DNA of 64,000 nt from Pseudomonas kermanshahensis (lineage in GTDB: Bacteria; Pseudomonadota; Gammaproteobacteria; Pseudomonadales; Pseudomonadaceae): NCBI RefSeq assembly GCF_014269205.2, contig NZ_JABWRY020000001.1, positions 2,604,001 through 2,668,000 of the forward strand, read 5' to 3'. The stretch's first letter is position 1. Every line of letters starts with the position of its first letter. This document shows, piece after piece, positions 1 through 7,029 of this stretch. Below the pieces are notes generated by a model, which was given only the letters and a program-made list of their open reading frames with translations, had not been told where the DNA came from and did no database searches. The position numbers and the translations under genes were made by a program.

Positions 1-127
1 GTAGTCGCATATAATATATTGATTTATATGAAAAATTGCTTCGTTTAGGAAAGGGTTTTTATCGATCGTGAACATCTCTATACTGAGAGAATCTCCTCCC
101 GAATCTCTCGAGTAGCTGGAGTGGCTA
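1..127 (+). promoter_or_regulatory. AT-rich leader upstream of the MvaT-N-like gene pair
   Basis: This stretch is markedly more AT-rich than its surroundings and carries a TATAAT-like run near position 10 (catataatat). The ribosome binding site GGAG lies six bases before the ATG at 128. AT-rich promoters of this sort are typical targets of MvaT-type silencers, but no operator is visible. Confidence 0.3.
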
Positions 128-574
128 ATGGTTAGGACGCACACGCTTGTAGAGTATCGACTCAAGGAGTTTGAGCTTGAGCAGACCCTGCGCACGCTTA
201 AAAAACAGCAGGAAAGCTTGGATTACAAGCTTGATGTAGAATTCTATTTGAAGCTTGAGGCGTTGGCTAAGGATTATGGGTACAGCTTCAGTCAAGTCTA
301 CGACCTCCTCGAATCTAGGGGGGAACGGGCTGCCAGGGTCTTGGTAGATGATACTGAAGGCTTGAGGGCCAAGACGAACACTGAATTACTGGAGATGGTT
401 CAACGAATAGGTGTGACATCGCCTTCGCACCAAAGCAACACCATTCATGCAGATTCTGAGCGGGATGTGGATAGAGAGTGGGGGGCTAGTAGCTCAGATG
501 CGCAACATCAACAAGCGACTTCGTCAGATATTGCAAGTCGCGAGGATAGGGTACGGGAGAAAGTGAGTGAATAA
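128..574 (+). CDS. MvaT N-terminal-domain-like protein lacking the DNA-binding domain
   Basis: 148 residues. Residues ~8-65 follow the MvaT/TurA oligomerisation module: a helix (EYRLKEFELEQTLRTLKKQ), a second charged helix, then Y-x-x-S-x-x-x-V-x-x-L-L, matching the 'YGFSLRDVINILDP' segment of the full MvaT at 19913. The MvaT C-terminal DNA-binding segment (KVYKNP...ETKGGNHK...W) is absent. It is replaced by a low-complexity polar tail rich in Ser, Asp, Gln and Arg. It overlaps the next gene by 8 bases, so the two are probably translated together. By analogy with truncated H-NS proteins it could mix into MvaT oligomers and alter silencing; that is inference. The family assignment rests on pattern, not a search. 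Confidence 0.7.
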   Translation: MVRTHTLVEYRLKEFELEQTLRTLKKQQESLDYKLDVEFYLKLEALAKDYGYSFSQVYDLLESRGERAARVLVDDTEGLRAKTNTELLEMVQRIGVTSPSHQSNTIHADSERDVDREWGASSSDAQHQQATSSDIASREDRVREKVSE

Positions 575-827
575 TGTTGAGGAATTCTTTGCATTGAGCA
601 AACGTATTGCAAAGGATTATGAGGCGATTACACCACTTCTTCGCGATCCGGAAGTTGTTAGGGCTGCCCAATTTCTTGGCGAACTGGATAAATTGGCTCA
701 GCGATATGACTTTAGCGTCACGGATATCCTTAAGTTGATTGATCCCGGCCGCGCTTTAGAGTCAGAGCGAAAGAAGCACGATAAAGACCGGCAGCCTCAA
801 AGGCGGAATAGGCGTGACGCGCGGTAG
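567..827 (+). CDS. second short MvaT-N-like protein with basic tail
   Basis: 86 residues from a GTG start lying inside the end of the preceding gene. Residues ~35-65 read as the second half of the MvaT N-terminal module (F-L-G-E-L-D-K-L-A-Q-R-Y-D-F-S-V-x-D-I-L-x-L-I-D-P-G), close to 'LLAKYGFSLRDVINILDPEAG' in the full MvaT of this window. The last 20 residues are strongly basic (RKKHDKDRQPQRRNRRDAR) and could touch DNA non-specifically, but the AT-pincer motif of MvaT is missing. With the preceding gene it forms a two-gene unit of MvaT-like proteins without the normal DNA-binding domain. Function as silencer partner or antagonist is inferred. Confidence 0.65.
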   Translation: MNNVEEFFALSKRIAKDYEAITPLLRDPEVVRAAQFLGELDKLAQRYDFSVTDILKLIDPGRALESERKKHDKDRQPQRRNRRDAR

Positions 828-879
828 ATTCATTAGTTAAGTGTGCCTGCGAGGGCCTCTGCGCATACCACTGGCACAA

Positions 880-920
880 ACCTAACCGCGGGGTGCCCCG
901 CGACAGCGGCCCCGTTAGGC
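880..920. terminator. GC-rich stem-loop after the MvaT-N pair
   Basis: The outer arms CCTAAC (881-886) and GTTAGG (914-919) are perfect complements and enclose a GC-rich inner hairpin (CGCGGGG/CCCCGCG). It lies between the two convergent genes. No T-run follows, so it may be a Rho-aided or bidirectional end, or a mere palindrome. The ends resemble integron attC core sites, but the length is too short. Confidence 0.4.
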
Positions 921-1008
921 TTCCAGCTTGCTATCTGCGCGTAAGAAATAGTTTTTCGGGCAGTACGCTTTAGGCAGGCACTAATCAGAAACCAGCGACC
1001 CAAATACC

Positions 1009-1488
1009 TTACTCACAAGTTGTACGATTCCAAATACGGCTTACAGTGGCGGCTGAAACACCTGTAGCCTCGGCCGTTTCTTTCTGACTCATCATTTGGG
1101 CCTGACAAGCCAAGATAGCCTCCACCGTCTCCGGAGGCGTCCTTCGTCCAGGCTTGGTCGCGACCAGCGATCCGTCTTCAAACTCCCCATGCCATTTCGC
1201 TAGCACACCAAGTTCAGCCAGTTGCTGACCATCGTCTTTGAGGTGCGCGAGCAAATCCTTGTGCGATTGGCCACGCTCAAGGCTCGCTGCGACGGTGAGG
1301 AGGGTGAGGGCATCGACCTGAAGCACTGAAGCGATTGCTTCCAGCGTATCGAGGGTTACGCCGCTCTTGGCGGTTTCGAGGTTGTAAACGTGCTTGGGAT
1401 CGATCAGACCTTGGAAGTCATCCTTGCTGAGGCCGCGCGAAGCCCTCACGAGCCGGAGGACTGCGGCTAATGACTCTCTCAGTGGCAT
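1009..1488 (-). CDS. XRE-family regulator with second C-terminal helix-turn-helix
   Basis: 159 residues from ATG at 1488, chosen because GGGGAG sits 8 bases upstream. Residues ~7-60 form a Cro/CI-type helix-turn-helix (LSKDDFQ...HVYNLETAKSGVTLDTLEAIASVL). The C-terminal ~40 residues (PPETVEAILACQAQ...KETAEATGVSAATVSRIW) look like a resolvase/Hin-type helix-turn-helix, so the protein has two DNA-binding units. It is a paralogue of the regulator at 52078, which keeps the central LTLLT and GRR-PP segments but has lost the second unit. Two palindromes lie just upstream, suggesting autoregulation. It has no obvious partner gene. Confidence 0.8.
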   Translation of the reverse strand: MPLRESLAAVLRLVRASRGLSKDDFQGLIDPKHVYNLETAKSGVTLDTLEAIASVLQVDALTLLTVAASLERGQSHKDLLAHLKDDGQQLAELGVLAKWHGEFEDGSLVATKPGRRTPPETVEAILACQAQMMSQKETAEATGVSAATVSRIWNRTTCE

Positions 1489-1519
1489 GACGGCTCCCCA
1501 AAGCTGAGGATAGAGCCAC

Positions 1520-1551
1520 ATTGATTAAATTCAATCCATGGAATATATTCC
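1520..1551. promoter_or_regulatory. candidate operator of the XRE regulator
   Basis: Two dyads lie 30-65 bases before the regulator's start: ATTGA-N6-TCAAT (1520-1535) and the perfect 12-bp palindrome GGAATATATTCC (1540-1551). Their place and spacing suit an autoregulatory XRE operator. Binding is inferred. Confidence 0.45.
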
Positions 1552-1847
1552 CTATTCTGCATGGGTCGCTTGATTGGCCGAGCGAGGCGGATCTGGACGT
1601 CTGATCTTGAGCCCAGTGCCCAGCTACCAATTTATGGAAAACCTTTAAGTCAGGCTCATGCGGCCCTGTATGCATCGGATCGCCCAGGGTTAAGGTTCTC
1701 CGGGTCATGGCTCACTGCATCGCCATTGCGTCCGTGCACGTTCACCTCTGATACGGAATAGTCGGAGCCGCCGCGCAGAGCCGCGGTTGGGCAATAACCC
1801 GAAATTTTCAATGCGTCGCTCAAGCGATGGCTTCACCGAGATGATCG
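1552..1847. other. intergenic, no gene recognised
   Basis: About 300 bases between the XRE regulator and the next plus-strand gene. I saw no tRNA, repeat copy or convincing reading frame here; open frames on both strands lack a start with a ribosome binding site. Confidence 0.4.
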
Positions 1848-2300
1848 ATGTTCAGAACAGACGACAATGATATGGCAGGCCTCCCAGGGATGTTTGGGGA
1901 GGGGCTTGCTCATTGGCACGCCGTGACACGAATGCTCCGAAAGCACTGGTTCCATCTCTCGGTAGTGATGGTCGGGCAGGGCAAGGGTCATGAGTTTGAG
2001 CTCATGGTCAATGACGAGCTGAAATTGCAGCAAGTCCTCCAGTCCCAGGACGAGAAGGTTTTCGTCAAAGAGATCCAGGTTGTCACCCCAGCGAACATGA
2101 ATGGTAGCGGTGCATGGCGGATGGAGAAGGTGAAGAGCCTGGCGATCGGAGATGACCAGGATGGTGACAGTGTCTGCGTCGTTACGGTTGACGGTGGTTC
2201 TGTTTACCATGATTCGTACCGTACGAATTTGGATGTAGCGTCGCTCACCAAGATGCGGGTTTTGTACGACGCCCTGAGTGCGAAAAGGAGCTTGCAATGA
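1848..2300 (+). CDS. hypothetical protein, first of a small-gene run
   Basis: Up to 150 residues. The start is uncertain: ATGs at 1848, 1872 and 1932 are in frame and none has a strong ribosome binding site. The middle and end are rich in short beta-like stretches (VSVV, FVKEIQVVTP, VCVVTVDGG) and end in a helical segment. No family recognised. Its stop overlaps the next gene's ATG (ATGA), so the two are translationally coupled. Confidence 0.5.
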   Translation: MFRTDDNDMAGLPGMFGEGLAHWHAVTRMLRKHWFHLSVVMVGQGKGHEFELMVNDELKLQQVLQSQDEKVFVKEIQVVTPANMNGSGAWRMEKVKSLAIGDDQDGDSVCVVTVDGGSVYHDSYRTNLDVASLTKMRVLYDALSAKRSLQ

Positions 2301-2707
2301 GCGAAGGTAAGCTCGAAAGCTCTGTCGACAGCGAGCTCCTATCAGATAACCATGTCCCTGCCGCCGGCCTTGAGTTGTCTGTTGAAGCTGCTCGTGCTCT
2401 GGTTGTCGAGCGCTTCCCACGCAGGTCGTACTGCATCGTCGAAGACTGGACGCTGTTCGAGCCTGACCTAACCGAGGATGAGTTGGCCAAGGTGAAGGCC
2501 GTGGGCCTGGTGCCTCTGATCGTATTTGCTCACTGCGTTGTTGACGACAGTGAGGGGCGTTTTCCTGCTGGTGGCTGGGTTCGGTCGACGATGTGTGCCT
2601 CATTCGTGGATGGGGTTTTCGCCGCGACAAGGAACACTGTCTACGTGTTGCTTGGCCCTGGCCGTCGTCAGAAGGCTAGCCTCAAAACCATCTTCTCTTT
2701 CTTTTAA
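2297..2707 (+). CDS. small protein resembling DUF6957
   Basis: 136 residues. The order 'VEDWTLFEPD...IVFAHCVVDDSEGRF..G.WVRST...NTVYVLLGPGRR' matches my memory of the Pseudomonas DUF6957 family (verify by search). No catalytic motif or membrane segment is evident. It is coupled to the preceding gene through a 4-base overlap and followed 70 bases later by another small gene, so 1848-3136 may be one transcript. Function unknown. Confidence 0.55.
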   Translation: MSEGKLESSVDSELLSDNHVPAAGLELSVEAARALVVERFPRRSYCIVEDWTLFEPDLTEDELAKVKAVGLVPLIVFAHCVVDDSEGRFPAGGWVRSTMCASFVDGVFAATRNTVYVLLGPGRRQKASLKTIFSFF

Positions 2708-2779
2708 GCATCGCAGCACTGCGTATGGAGCGCTCCTCACGCAGCGACGTGCTAAGAATCCAGGTTGTAAGGACACTCA

Positions 2780-3136
2780 ATGGCCACATCCATCAAGCTC
2801 CAATTTCACAGTAAGCGGCACTCTGACTTCGATCTGCTGCGAATCGCCCGGGCGATGGAGCAAGGGTTCGCTGCGCCTGTTACCGCCTACCTAACAGATG
2901 CTTTCATCATCTCTCGGGCAGGTGGCGGAGTGGTGTTTGGGTTTGAAGGTGACGACCCTGCAGGCCGTTATGCTGATGGTCGTGTTGTTCAGACGGCAAA
3001 GGTCGATCGGCTGGGGAAGGAAGGGCGGTTTTGGGTGCTGACCACTGTGGAGGGTAGCCGCTATGTGATGGCTGCGTTTCGTCGAGAGGGCGGTCGGAAT
3101 TCACTGCGGGATTTCCTGCAGATGGCTGTGGCTTGA
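2780..3136 (+). CDS. hypothetical protein (118 aa)
   Basis: AAGGA lies seven bases before the ATG. The protein is small, mixed alpha/beta and soluble. Its C-terminal part ('VVQTAKVDRLGKEGRFWVLTTVEGSRYVM') is similar in layout to the C-terminal part of the 1848 gene product (a lead-in, then V-x-T-V-x-G-x-x-Y), so the two may be distant relatives. No family recognised. Confidence 0.5.
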   Translation: MATSIKLQFHSKRHSDFDLLRIARAMEQGFAAPVTAYLTDAFIISRAGGGVVFGFEGDDPAGRYADGRVVQTAKVDRLGKEGRFWVLTTVEGSRYVMAAFRREGGRNSLRDFLQMAVA

Positions 3137-3160
3137 GAGTCTTCTAGCTAGGTGAGAATT

Positions 3161-3553
3161 ATGGTGTTGTCAGCTGCGCTACCAGAGATTTCGATCGATG
3201 AATTCAGGGCCCGGTATCCACGGTTGTTCTCTGATCTTGGTGTGGACGATATCTACTGCAGTCGAGGATGGAGAGGGATTCTCTTGGCGCTGTGCGACAC
3301 CCTGCAGGAGCACTCGGATCGGCATCCAGGCGTGGTGCCGGTGACGGTTGCGCAGATCAAGTCCAAATTCGGCGAGCTCCATTTCTTCTACGACGGGGGC
3401 GATGACTACTGCCATGCTGCGGTGAGTGTTGCTGCTCAGCTTTCGTTGCGAACCTGTGAGGATTGTGGAGGGCCGGGTAAGCAAGTGCCTGCTAGGTGGG
3501 TTCGTACCTTGTGTTCAGTACATGATGGAAGTGGTTCGAAAACAGTGGTGTAG
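3161..3553 (+). CDS. small protein with C-terminal zinc-ribbon-like motif
   Basis: 130 residues from ATG 3161, preferred over GTG 3152 because AGGTGAG sits five bases upstream. It follows a widespread pattern of small bacterial proteins: a W-R-x-x-L-L-x-L-C region, 'QIKSKFGELHFFYDGGDD', an alpha segment and a Cys pair (TCEDCG, residues ~105-110) followed by W...LCSVH. The CxxC...CxxH set probably binds zinc. A degraded copy of its last ~40 codons lies at 5219-5355. Role unknown. Confidence 0.6.
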   Translation: MVLSAALPEISIDEFRARYPRLFSDLGVDDIYCSRGWRGILLALCDTLQEHSDRHPGVVPVTVAQIKSKFGELHFFYDGGDDYCHAAVSVAAQLSLRTCEDCGGPGKQVPARWVRTLCSVHDGSGSKTVV

Positions 3554-3569
3554 GCTGGCACATCGTTTT

Positions 3570-3698
3570 TGAGAGTGCCGCTTCGCGGAGTTACTCACTA
3601 AATCCAAATTTCAAAAAAGTGGCTTCAGGTCGGAGCTGCTTGCGGTCTCCCTTCGCCTATAGCCAGGTTCTGGGTGTTTTCTTGACAGGAGTTATATC
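3570..3698. other. short intergenic with possible fragment of the dispersed element
   Basis: The start (GTGCCGCTTCGCGGAG, near 3574-3589) resembles the terminal hairpin of the dispersed element seen at 4281-4396 (GTGCCGCTCCGCGGA). Only that end is recognisable, so it is at most a remnant. Confidence 0.25.
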
Positions 3699-4253
3699 GT
3701 GGCAATCGCTGATTACATCAAGGTTTCGGGAAGGCTCGAGGACATTCGAGTTTTTGAGCATAAGGAAGGAAGCGTTCGGGTAATCATGAAGATCGATGGT
3801 GTTTTAATTCCGAACACCGACATTCCGATTAAGCTCTACGAAGAGATCGAGGCGGGCAAATACTACGATTTGTATTGTGTGTACAAAAAATCCAGGAACA
3901 AATTAAAAAATACTGTCGTGGTCTATGCGTTCAAAGAGGAGGGCGGACGAATTCGCAGTCTCACCAAGCTTCGTCTGGCTACTCCAGTGTATATGATGGT
4001 CTATGGGGCGATCTGGTTCGCTGTCGCGTATGTAGCTGTTTTTCTTCTTGCGCTTCTTCCAGTGCTCGCAGACCATCCGCGGACAGGAGCTTTACCCATT
4101 TTGCACAGCTATTCAATGCTCGGCGGTGCAGTGCCAGCGTTGTTCTTTGCCTGGTGCATCATAAACTTCTGGCGCAAGTCCGGAAATCTAGAATCTTGGC
4201 CGAGCGTTGCTCCAGGTGTCGTGATTGAGCGTTTCAGTAAGCTCCACAAGTAA
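3699..4253 (+). CDS. hypothetical membrane protein
   Basis: 184 residues from GTG with AGGAG seven to eight bases upstream. Residues 1-90 are a soluble, beta-rich N-terminal domain ('GRLEDIRVFEHKEGSVRVIMKIDGV'). Two hydrophobic segments follow at ~100-122 (YMMVYGAIWFAVAYVAVFLLALLPV) and ~138-158 (MLGGAVPALFFAWCIINFW). A basic tail follows. It was not matched to a family. A dispersed element copy lies directly downstream on the opposite strand. Confidence 0.6.
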   Translation: MAIADYIKVSGRLEDIRVFEHKEGSVRVIMKIDGVLIPNTDIPIKLYEEIEAGKYYDLYCVYKKSRNKLKNTVVVYAFKEEGGRIRSLTKLRLATPVYMMVYGAIWFAVAYVAVFLLALLPVLADHPRTGALPILHSYSMLGGAVPALFFAWCIINFWRKSGNLESWPSVAPGVVIERFSKLHK

Positions 4254-4280
4254 GCGGTCTTACCTGAGATTGGTAGCTTG

Positions 4281-4396
4281 GGCGTGCCGCTCCGCGGACA
4301 GGCTGTCGTAAACCGAGCCCTGCTGTTGCAGGTCTCGGCCCTCCGGGCTTCCATCCTGCACGCCTTCGGCCGGGGCGGCCTGCGCGCTCCGCTTGC
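4281..4396 (-). repeat. dispersed structured element, copy A (candidate ncRNA)
   Basis: Read on the minus strand it begins GCAAGCGGAGCGCGCAGG and ends GCGGCACGCC. It contains hairpins GGCC-gcccc-GGCC, GCCC-gga-GGGC and the terminal CCGC-gga-GCGG. Copies at 41320, 62790 and 63632 keep the same conserved segments (GCGGAGCGCGCA, AGGCGTG-n-GGAT, GGTTTACGACAGCC, GGCACGCC) while the stems change in both arms. It sits between an unknown membrane-protein gene and the 190-residue gene at 4627. I cannot name a known RNA family for it. Confidence 0.65.
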
Positions 4397-4582
4397 TCAT
4401 GGCACGCGATAGGTTGTGGGCTGCTTTCCGTTTTGTTCAGCAATCACCATCGGAGAACTCATAGCCAAGCTGTATCCGTTCCCTGCTGTTTGGAAACAGC
4501 TTCATGAGCGATTATTTTGTCATTGAAGGTTTTGCTTGGAAAATTTTGAGGTAAAAAATCAAATTGTGCTCAAGGTTTTGTG

Positions 4583-4600
4583 AAGTGAACCGTTTATAAG
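4583..4600 (+). promoter_or_regulatory. conserved promoter-like motif GAACCGTTTATA
   Basis: GAACCGTTTATA at 4587-4598 lies 40 bases before the ATG at 4627. The same GAACCGTTTAT lies 44 bases before the related gene at 62998. Both are in AT-rich DNA. Shared spacing suggests a common promoter or operator. Confidence 0.4.
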
Positions 4601-4626
4601 TATAAAAGCATAATTTAGGTGCTATC

Positions 4627-5199
4627 ATGGCCTCCCGTAAGCTGCTTCAGCCTAGCAATTCTTTTAAAGCCCCTTCGAGCTTCTATGTTTCAGGCACAAG
4701 TGAAACCTTTCCAGTTACTTTGAGACTGATGGAGTCAGGTCTCATAGATACTTGGTTTAATGGCTTGCGAGTATCGTACACGCCGCACCAGGCCCATCTG
4801 GTCGCATCAAGTTTGGTGCATGCGCTCGTCCATCTAAGCGTCTCGTTAACAGGTGATTGTAGCAAGGAGGCCAAGAAGCTCCACGATTCAGTTTCTCTTT
4901 GGGCCGAGTTGATCATCCCTAGTCTTCGTCTTTCGCAAGACGCCGCCGACCCCATTACTCACGAGGGGCATGGTGCTCATTTTGTTGCGAGAGGAGCGCT
5001 GCAGAATCCAGATCCAAGTCCAGATTTTGAGTTCAGTGATGAAGCGCAGGCCACTTACGATCTGTTGATCAGGCCACACGAGGCTTCAGTCCGACTGAAA
5101 TTTTCTTATGTGAAATGGCTGCTTAGCCCTGCAGAGGCGGAATGGCTGGCCAATCAATTATGGGTCGCCGCGTTTTTGGCAGCAAAGCAGTATAACTAG
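4627..5199 (+). CDS. 190-residue protein, paralogue of the gene at 62998
   Basis: 190 residues with AGGTG before the ATG. It appears to have two halves built alike: a short beta strand, then S-x-x-x-A-x-x-L-x-x-x-L. The halves are LIDTWFNGLRVSYTPHQAHLVASSL (residues ~39-63) and VRLKFSYVKWLLSPAEAEWLANQL (~153-176). The gene at 62998 has the same length and the same two units (VRIEFDSYGLNFSAEVAYELAFSL and FEMELEWMGYSFSKDDAAWLKEKL), the same upstream promoter motif and an adjacent dispersed element. Sequence identity is low, so the relation rests on pattern. Function unknown. Confidence 0.6.
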   Translation: MASRKLLQPSNSFKAPSSFYVSGTSETFPVTLRLMESGLIDTWFNGLRVSYTPHQAHLVASSLVHALVHLSVSLTGDCSKEAKKLHDSVSLWAELIIPSLRLSQDAADPITHEGHGAHFVARGALQNPDPSPDFEFSDEAQATYDLLIRPHEASVRLKFSYVKWLLSPAEAEWLANQLWVAAFLAAKQYN

Positions 5200-5218
5200 C
5201 CATACAAGCCTGTAACGG

Positions 5219-5355
5219 TGCGGTGAGTGTTGCTTCTCAGCTGTCGTTGAGAACCTGCGAGGATTGCGGAGCACCGGCTAATCATGTGCCTGATAGGTGG
5301 GCCAGTACGCTTTACCCGAATCACGATGGGGGTGCTTCGCACCCTGTTGTGGTCA
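5219..5355 (+). pseudogene. degraded copy of the 3' end of the gene at 3161
   Basis: The stretch repeats about 120 bases of 3419-3545 with scattered changes and still reads SLRTCEDCGAP...RW.STL, but the original stop is gone and the second Cys pair is broken (LCSVH became LYPNH). No start or 5' part is present. It shows that this small-gene region grew by duplication or recombination. Beyond it to 5705 I see no gene. Confidence 0.65.
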
Positions 5356-5705
5356 GACTTCACACAACGCGAGTAGAGATGTCCCCGCGAAGGAGCAAGG
5401 TTCGGGCATTGTCATTCGGGTTCGTGTCGCGCGTCTCATTCACCTCCATCCCAGAAAAGCTGCGGATTTTTTTGCGCATTTTAGGACGCGGTGAATACCC
5501 CTATTTACCTGGGTTTGATCTGGTTTGAATGCTTTTCAGAAGAGAGAAATTTTCGGATTTTTCTGGCCTAACCGGAGCTGGTCGATGGCAACGTATCTGC
5601 AGTCGTTGCCCGTATTGCGACGCTACTCACCAAAGCAGCGATCCGAGGGCCTTGGGTGCGGTGATTTTAGGTTGAAGCACCACACCCTGCGGGCCACAAG
5701 GCGGC
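5356..5705. other. intergenic, no gene recognised
   Basis: Open frames here lack starts with ribosome binding sites and resemble no family I know. The stretch runs to the 3' end of the DapA-like gene. Confidence 0.35.
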
Positions 5706-6581
5706 CTATGCGCTCTGGCAGACCAAATCTGAAAGCACAGACCCGAGACGTTCAATTGTCATTGATGAGCAAGGTTGCATGGGCTCGCGAAGTTCGTTGG
5801 TGATTATGCCCTGGACGCTCAGAGCTGCCTTGATGACAGCGGGGTTGGGTTCGATGAATGCAATTCTTATCCAGGGCAGGAGTCGATAGAGCGTGGCTCT
5901 GGCAGAGATGAGGTCGCCGCTATCCATCTCCTGCATCATCTGAACGTATAGCTTGGGACTAATGTGTGCTGAAGCCGAGATTGCGCCGGCGCCGCCCAAG
6001 GCAAGGTTGTTGAAGATCTGGATATCTTCGCCAGTCAGTATTTCTGCGTTTCCGTCGGCGATCAGGGCCATGGTGGTTTCGATATCACCACTGCAGTCCT
6101 CCACAGCAGCGATTCTAGGGTGATGCACGATCCTTCTCAGCGTCTCTCGCTCAATCCTCACACCTGTTCGATAGGGGATGTCGTAGAGCACCACTGGGAC
6201 AGAGGAGGCGTCGGCAACCGTTTGGAAGAAAGCCTTGATGCCTTGCTGCGAAGGTCGGATGTAGTAGGGAGCTGGAACCAGGACGCCGGCGATGTCACGG
6301 CTCTGGATCTGTTGCTGGAATGTCAGGACTTCCGACAGGTTATTGCCCGACAGGCCCATGATCACTTGGCCTGGCAGGGCGATCTGCAGAACTGCATCCA
6401 GTACCTCAAGTTGCTCATCCTTGCTCATGGCAGCGGCCTCGCCCGTGGTACCGCAAACCACGAGGCCTCTCACTCCGTCAGCGAGGAGCTTCTTGGCTAA
6501 GCCGTGCAGGGCGTGGAAATCGACCTGTCCCGAACGGAATGGTGTGACCAGTGCAACCCAGATACCGCGAAAATTAGACAT
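5706..6581 (-). CDS. DapA/N-acetylneuraminate-lyase superfamily protein without the Schiff-base lysine
   Basis: 291 residues, the usual length of 4-hydroxy-tetrahydrodipicolinate synthase, with GAGGAG before the ATG. Family marks are present: GTTGE (substrate-loop threonines), PYYIRPSQQG, and YDIPYRTG with the catalytic tyrosine and arginine. At the site of the Schiff-base lysine (I-K-E-A-T-G in E. coli DapA) the protein reads V-E-D-C-S-G, and the codon is GAG. True DapA and pyruvate-dependent aldolases need this lysine, so the normal reaction should be lost or carried out differently. The gene stands alone, so it is probably not the housekeeping dapA. Confidence 0.85.
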   Translation of the reverse strand: MSNFRGIWVALVTPFRSGQVDFHALHGLAKKLLADGVRGLVVCGTTGEAAAMSKDEQLEVLDAVLQIALPGQVIMGLSGNNLSEVLTFQQQIQSRDIAGVLVPAPYYIRPSQQGIKAFFQTVADASSVPVVLYDIPYRTGVRIERETLRRIVHHPRIAAVEDCSGDIETTMALIADGNAEILTGEDIQIFNNLALGGAGAISASAHISPKLYVQMMQEMDSGDLISARATLYRLLPWIRIAFIEPNPAVIKAALSVQGIITNELREPMQPCSSMTIERLGSVLSDLVCQSA

Positions 6582-6889
6582 GCATTACTCCTCAGGCAGA
6601 CCGATTAGTCGACGTCAGAGGAGGAAATGGGAATCAAGCGGGGAGAAGACCTAGCGCTATCTGTCCTGTCAGCTCATCTGACGGGACAGCGCCCCGGTCA
6701 AATGAGCGACTGTTTCTTGGATTTCTTGGCAACGGACACGCATGCGCATGCCTGGGCAGAGAGGCCCTTGGCAGTCAGCATGTGGTCGGTGATGAGAATC
6801 ATGGGTGATCCGTTGCGAAGAGGTGCTACCCGATAGTGCGTAAGGCGGCTGTGTTTAGTCAACAGGCATTTCTCGTCGAATCTGGGTTT

Positions 6890-6967
6890 GCAGCGCGGAC
6901 GGCTGTCGTGAGCCGTGCCACGCTGTGGCTCGGTTTCGGCGGTGTCGGCCTGCGCGCTCGCGTGCTT
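6890..6967 (-). repeat. dispersed structured element, copy B (degenerate)
   Basis: On the minus strand it keeps GAGCGCGCAGGCC near the start and GGCTCACGACAGCCGTCCGCG near the end, but the middle (GGATGGAAGCCC and its hairpin) is missing. It lies in the gene-free stretch 6582-7029. The truncation suggests decay or internal deletion of the ~116-nt unit. Confidence 0.45.
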
Positions 6968-7029
6968 GGACTCAAAAAATGCATTTGCGGCTGAGTTTCT
7001 CTGGGTGGGCGGCACGCCAGCGGTATCAA

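Noticed and set aside
880..920. attC-like integron site (ACCTAAC...GTTAGGC)
   Set aside because: Only 41 bases long, without inner L boxes and with no integron integrase in the window; kept as a stem-loop only.
5525..5803. 92-codon plus-strand frame
   Set aside because: Runs into the antisense of the DapA-like gene and lacks a binding site.
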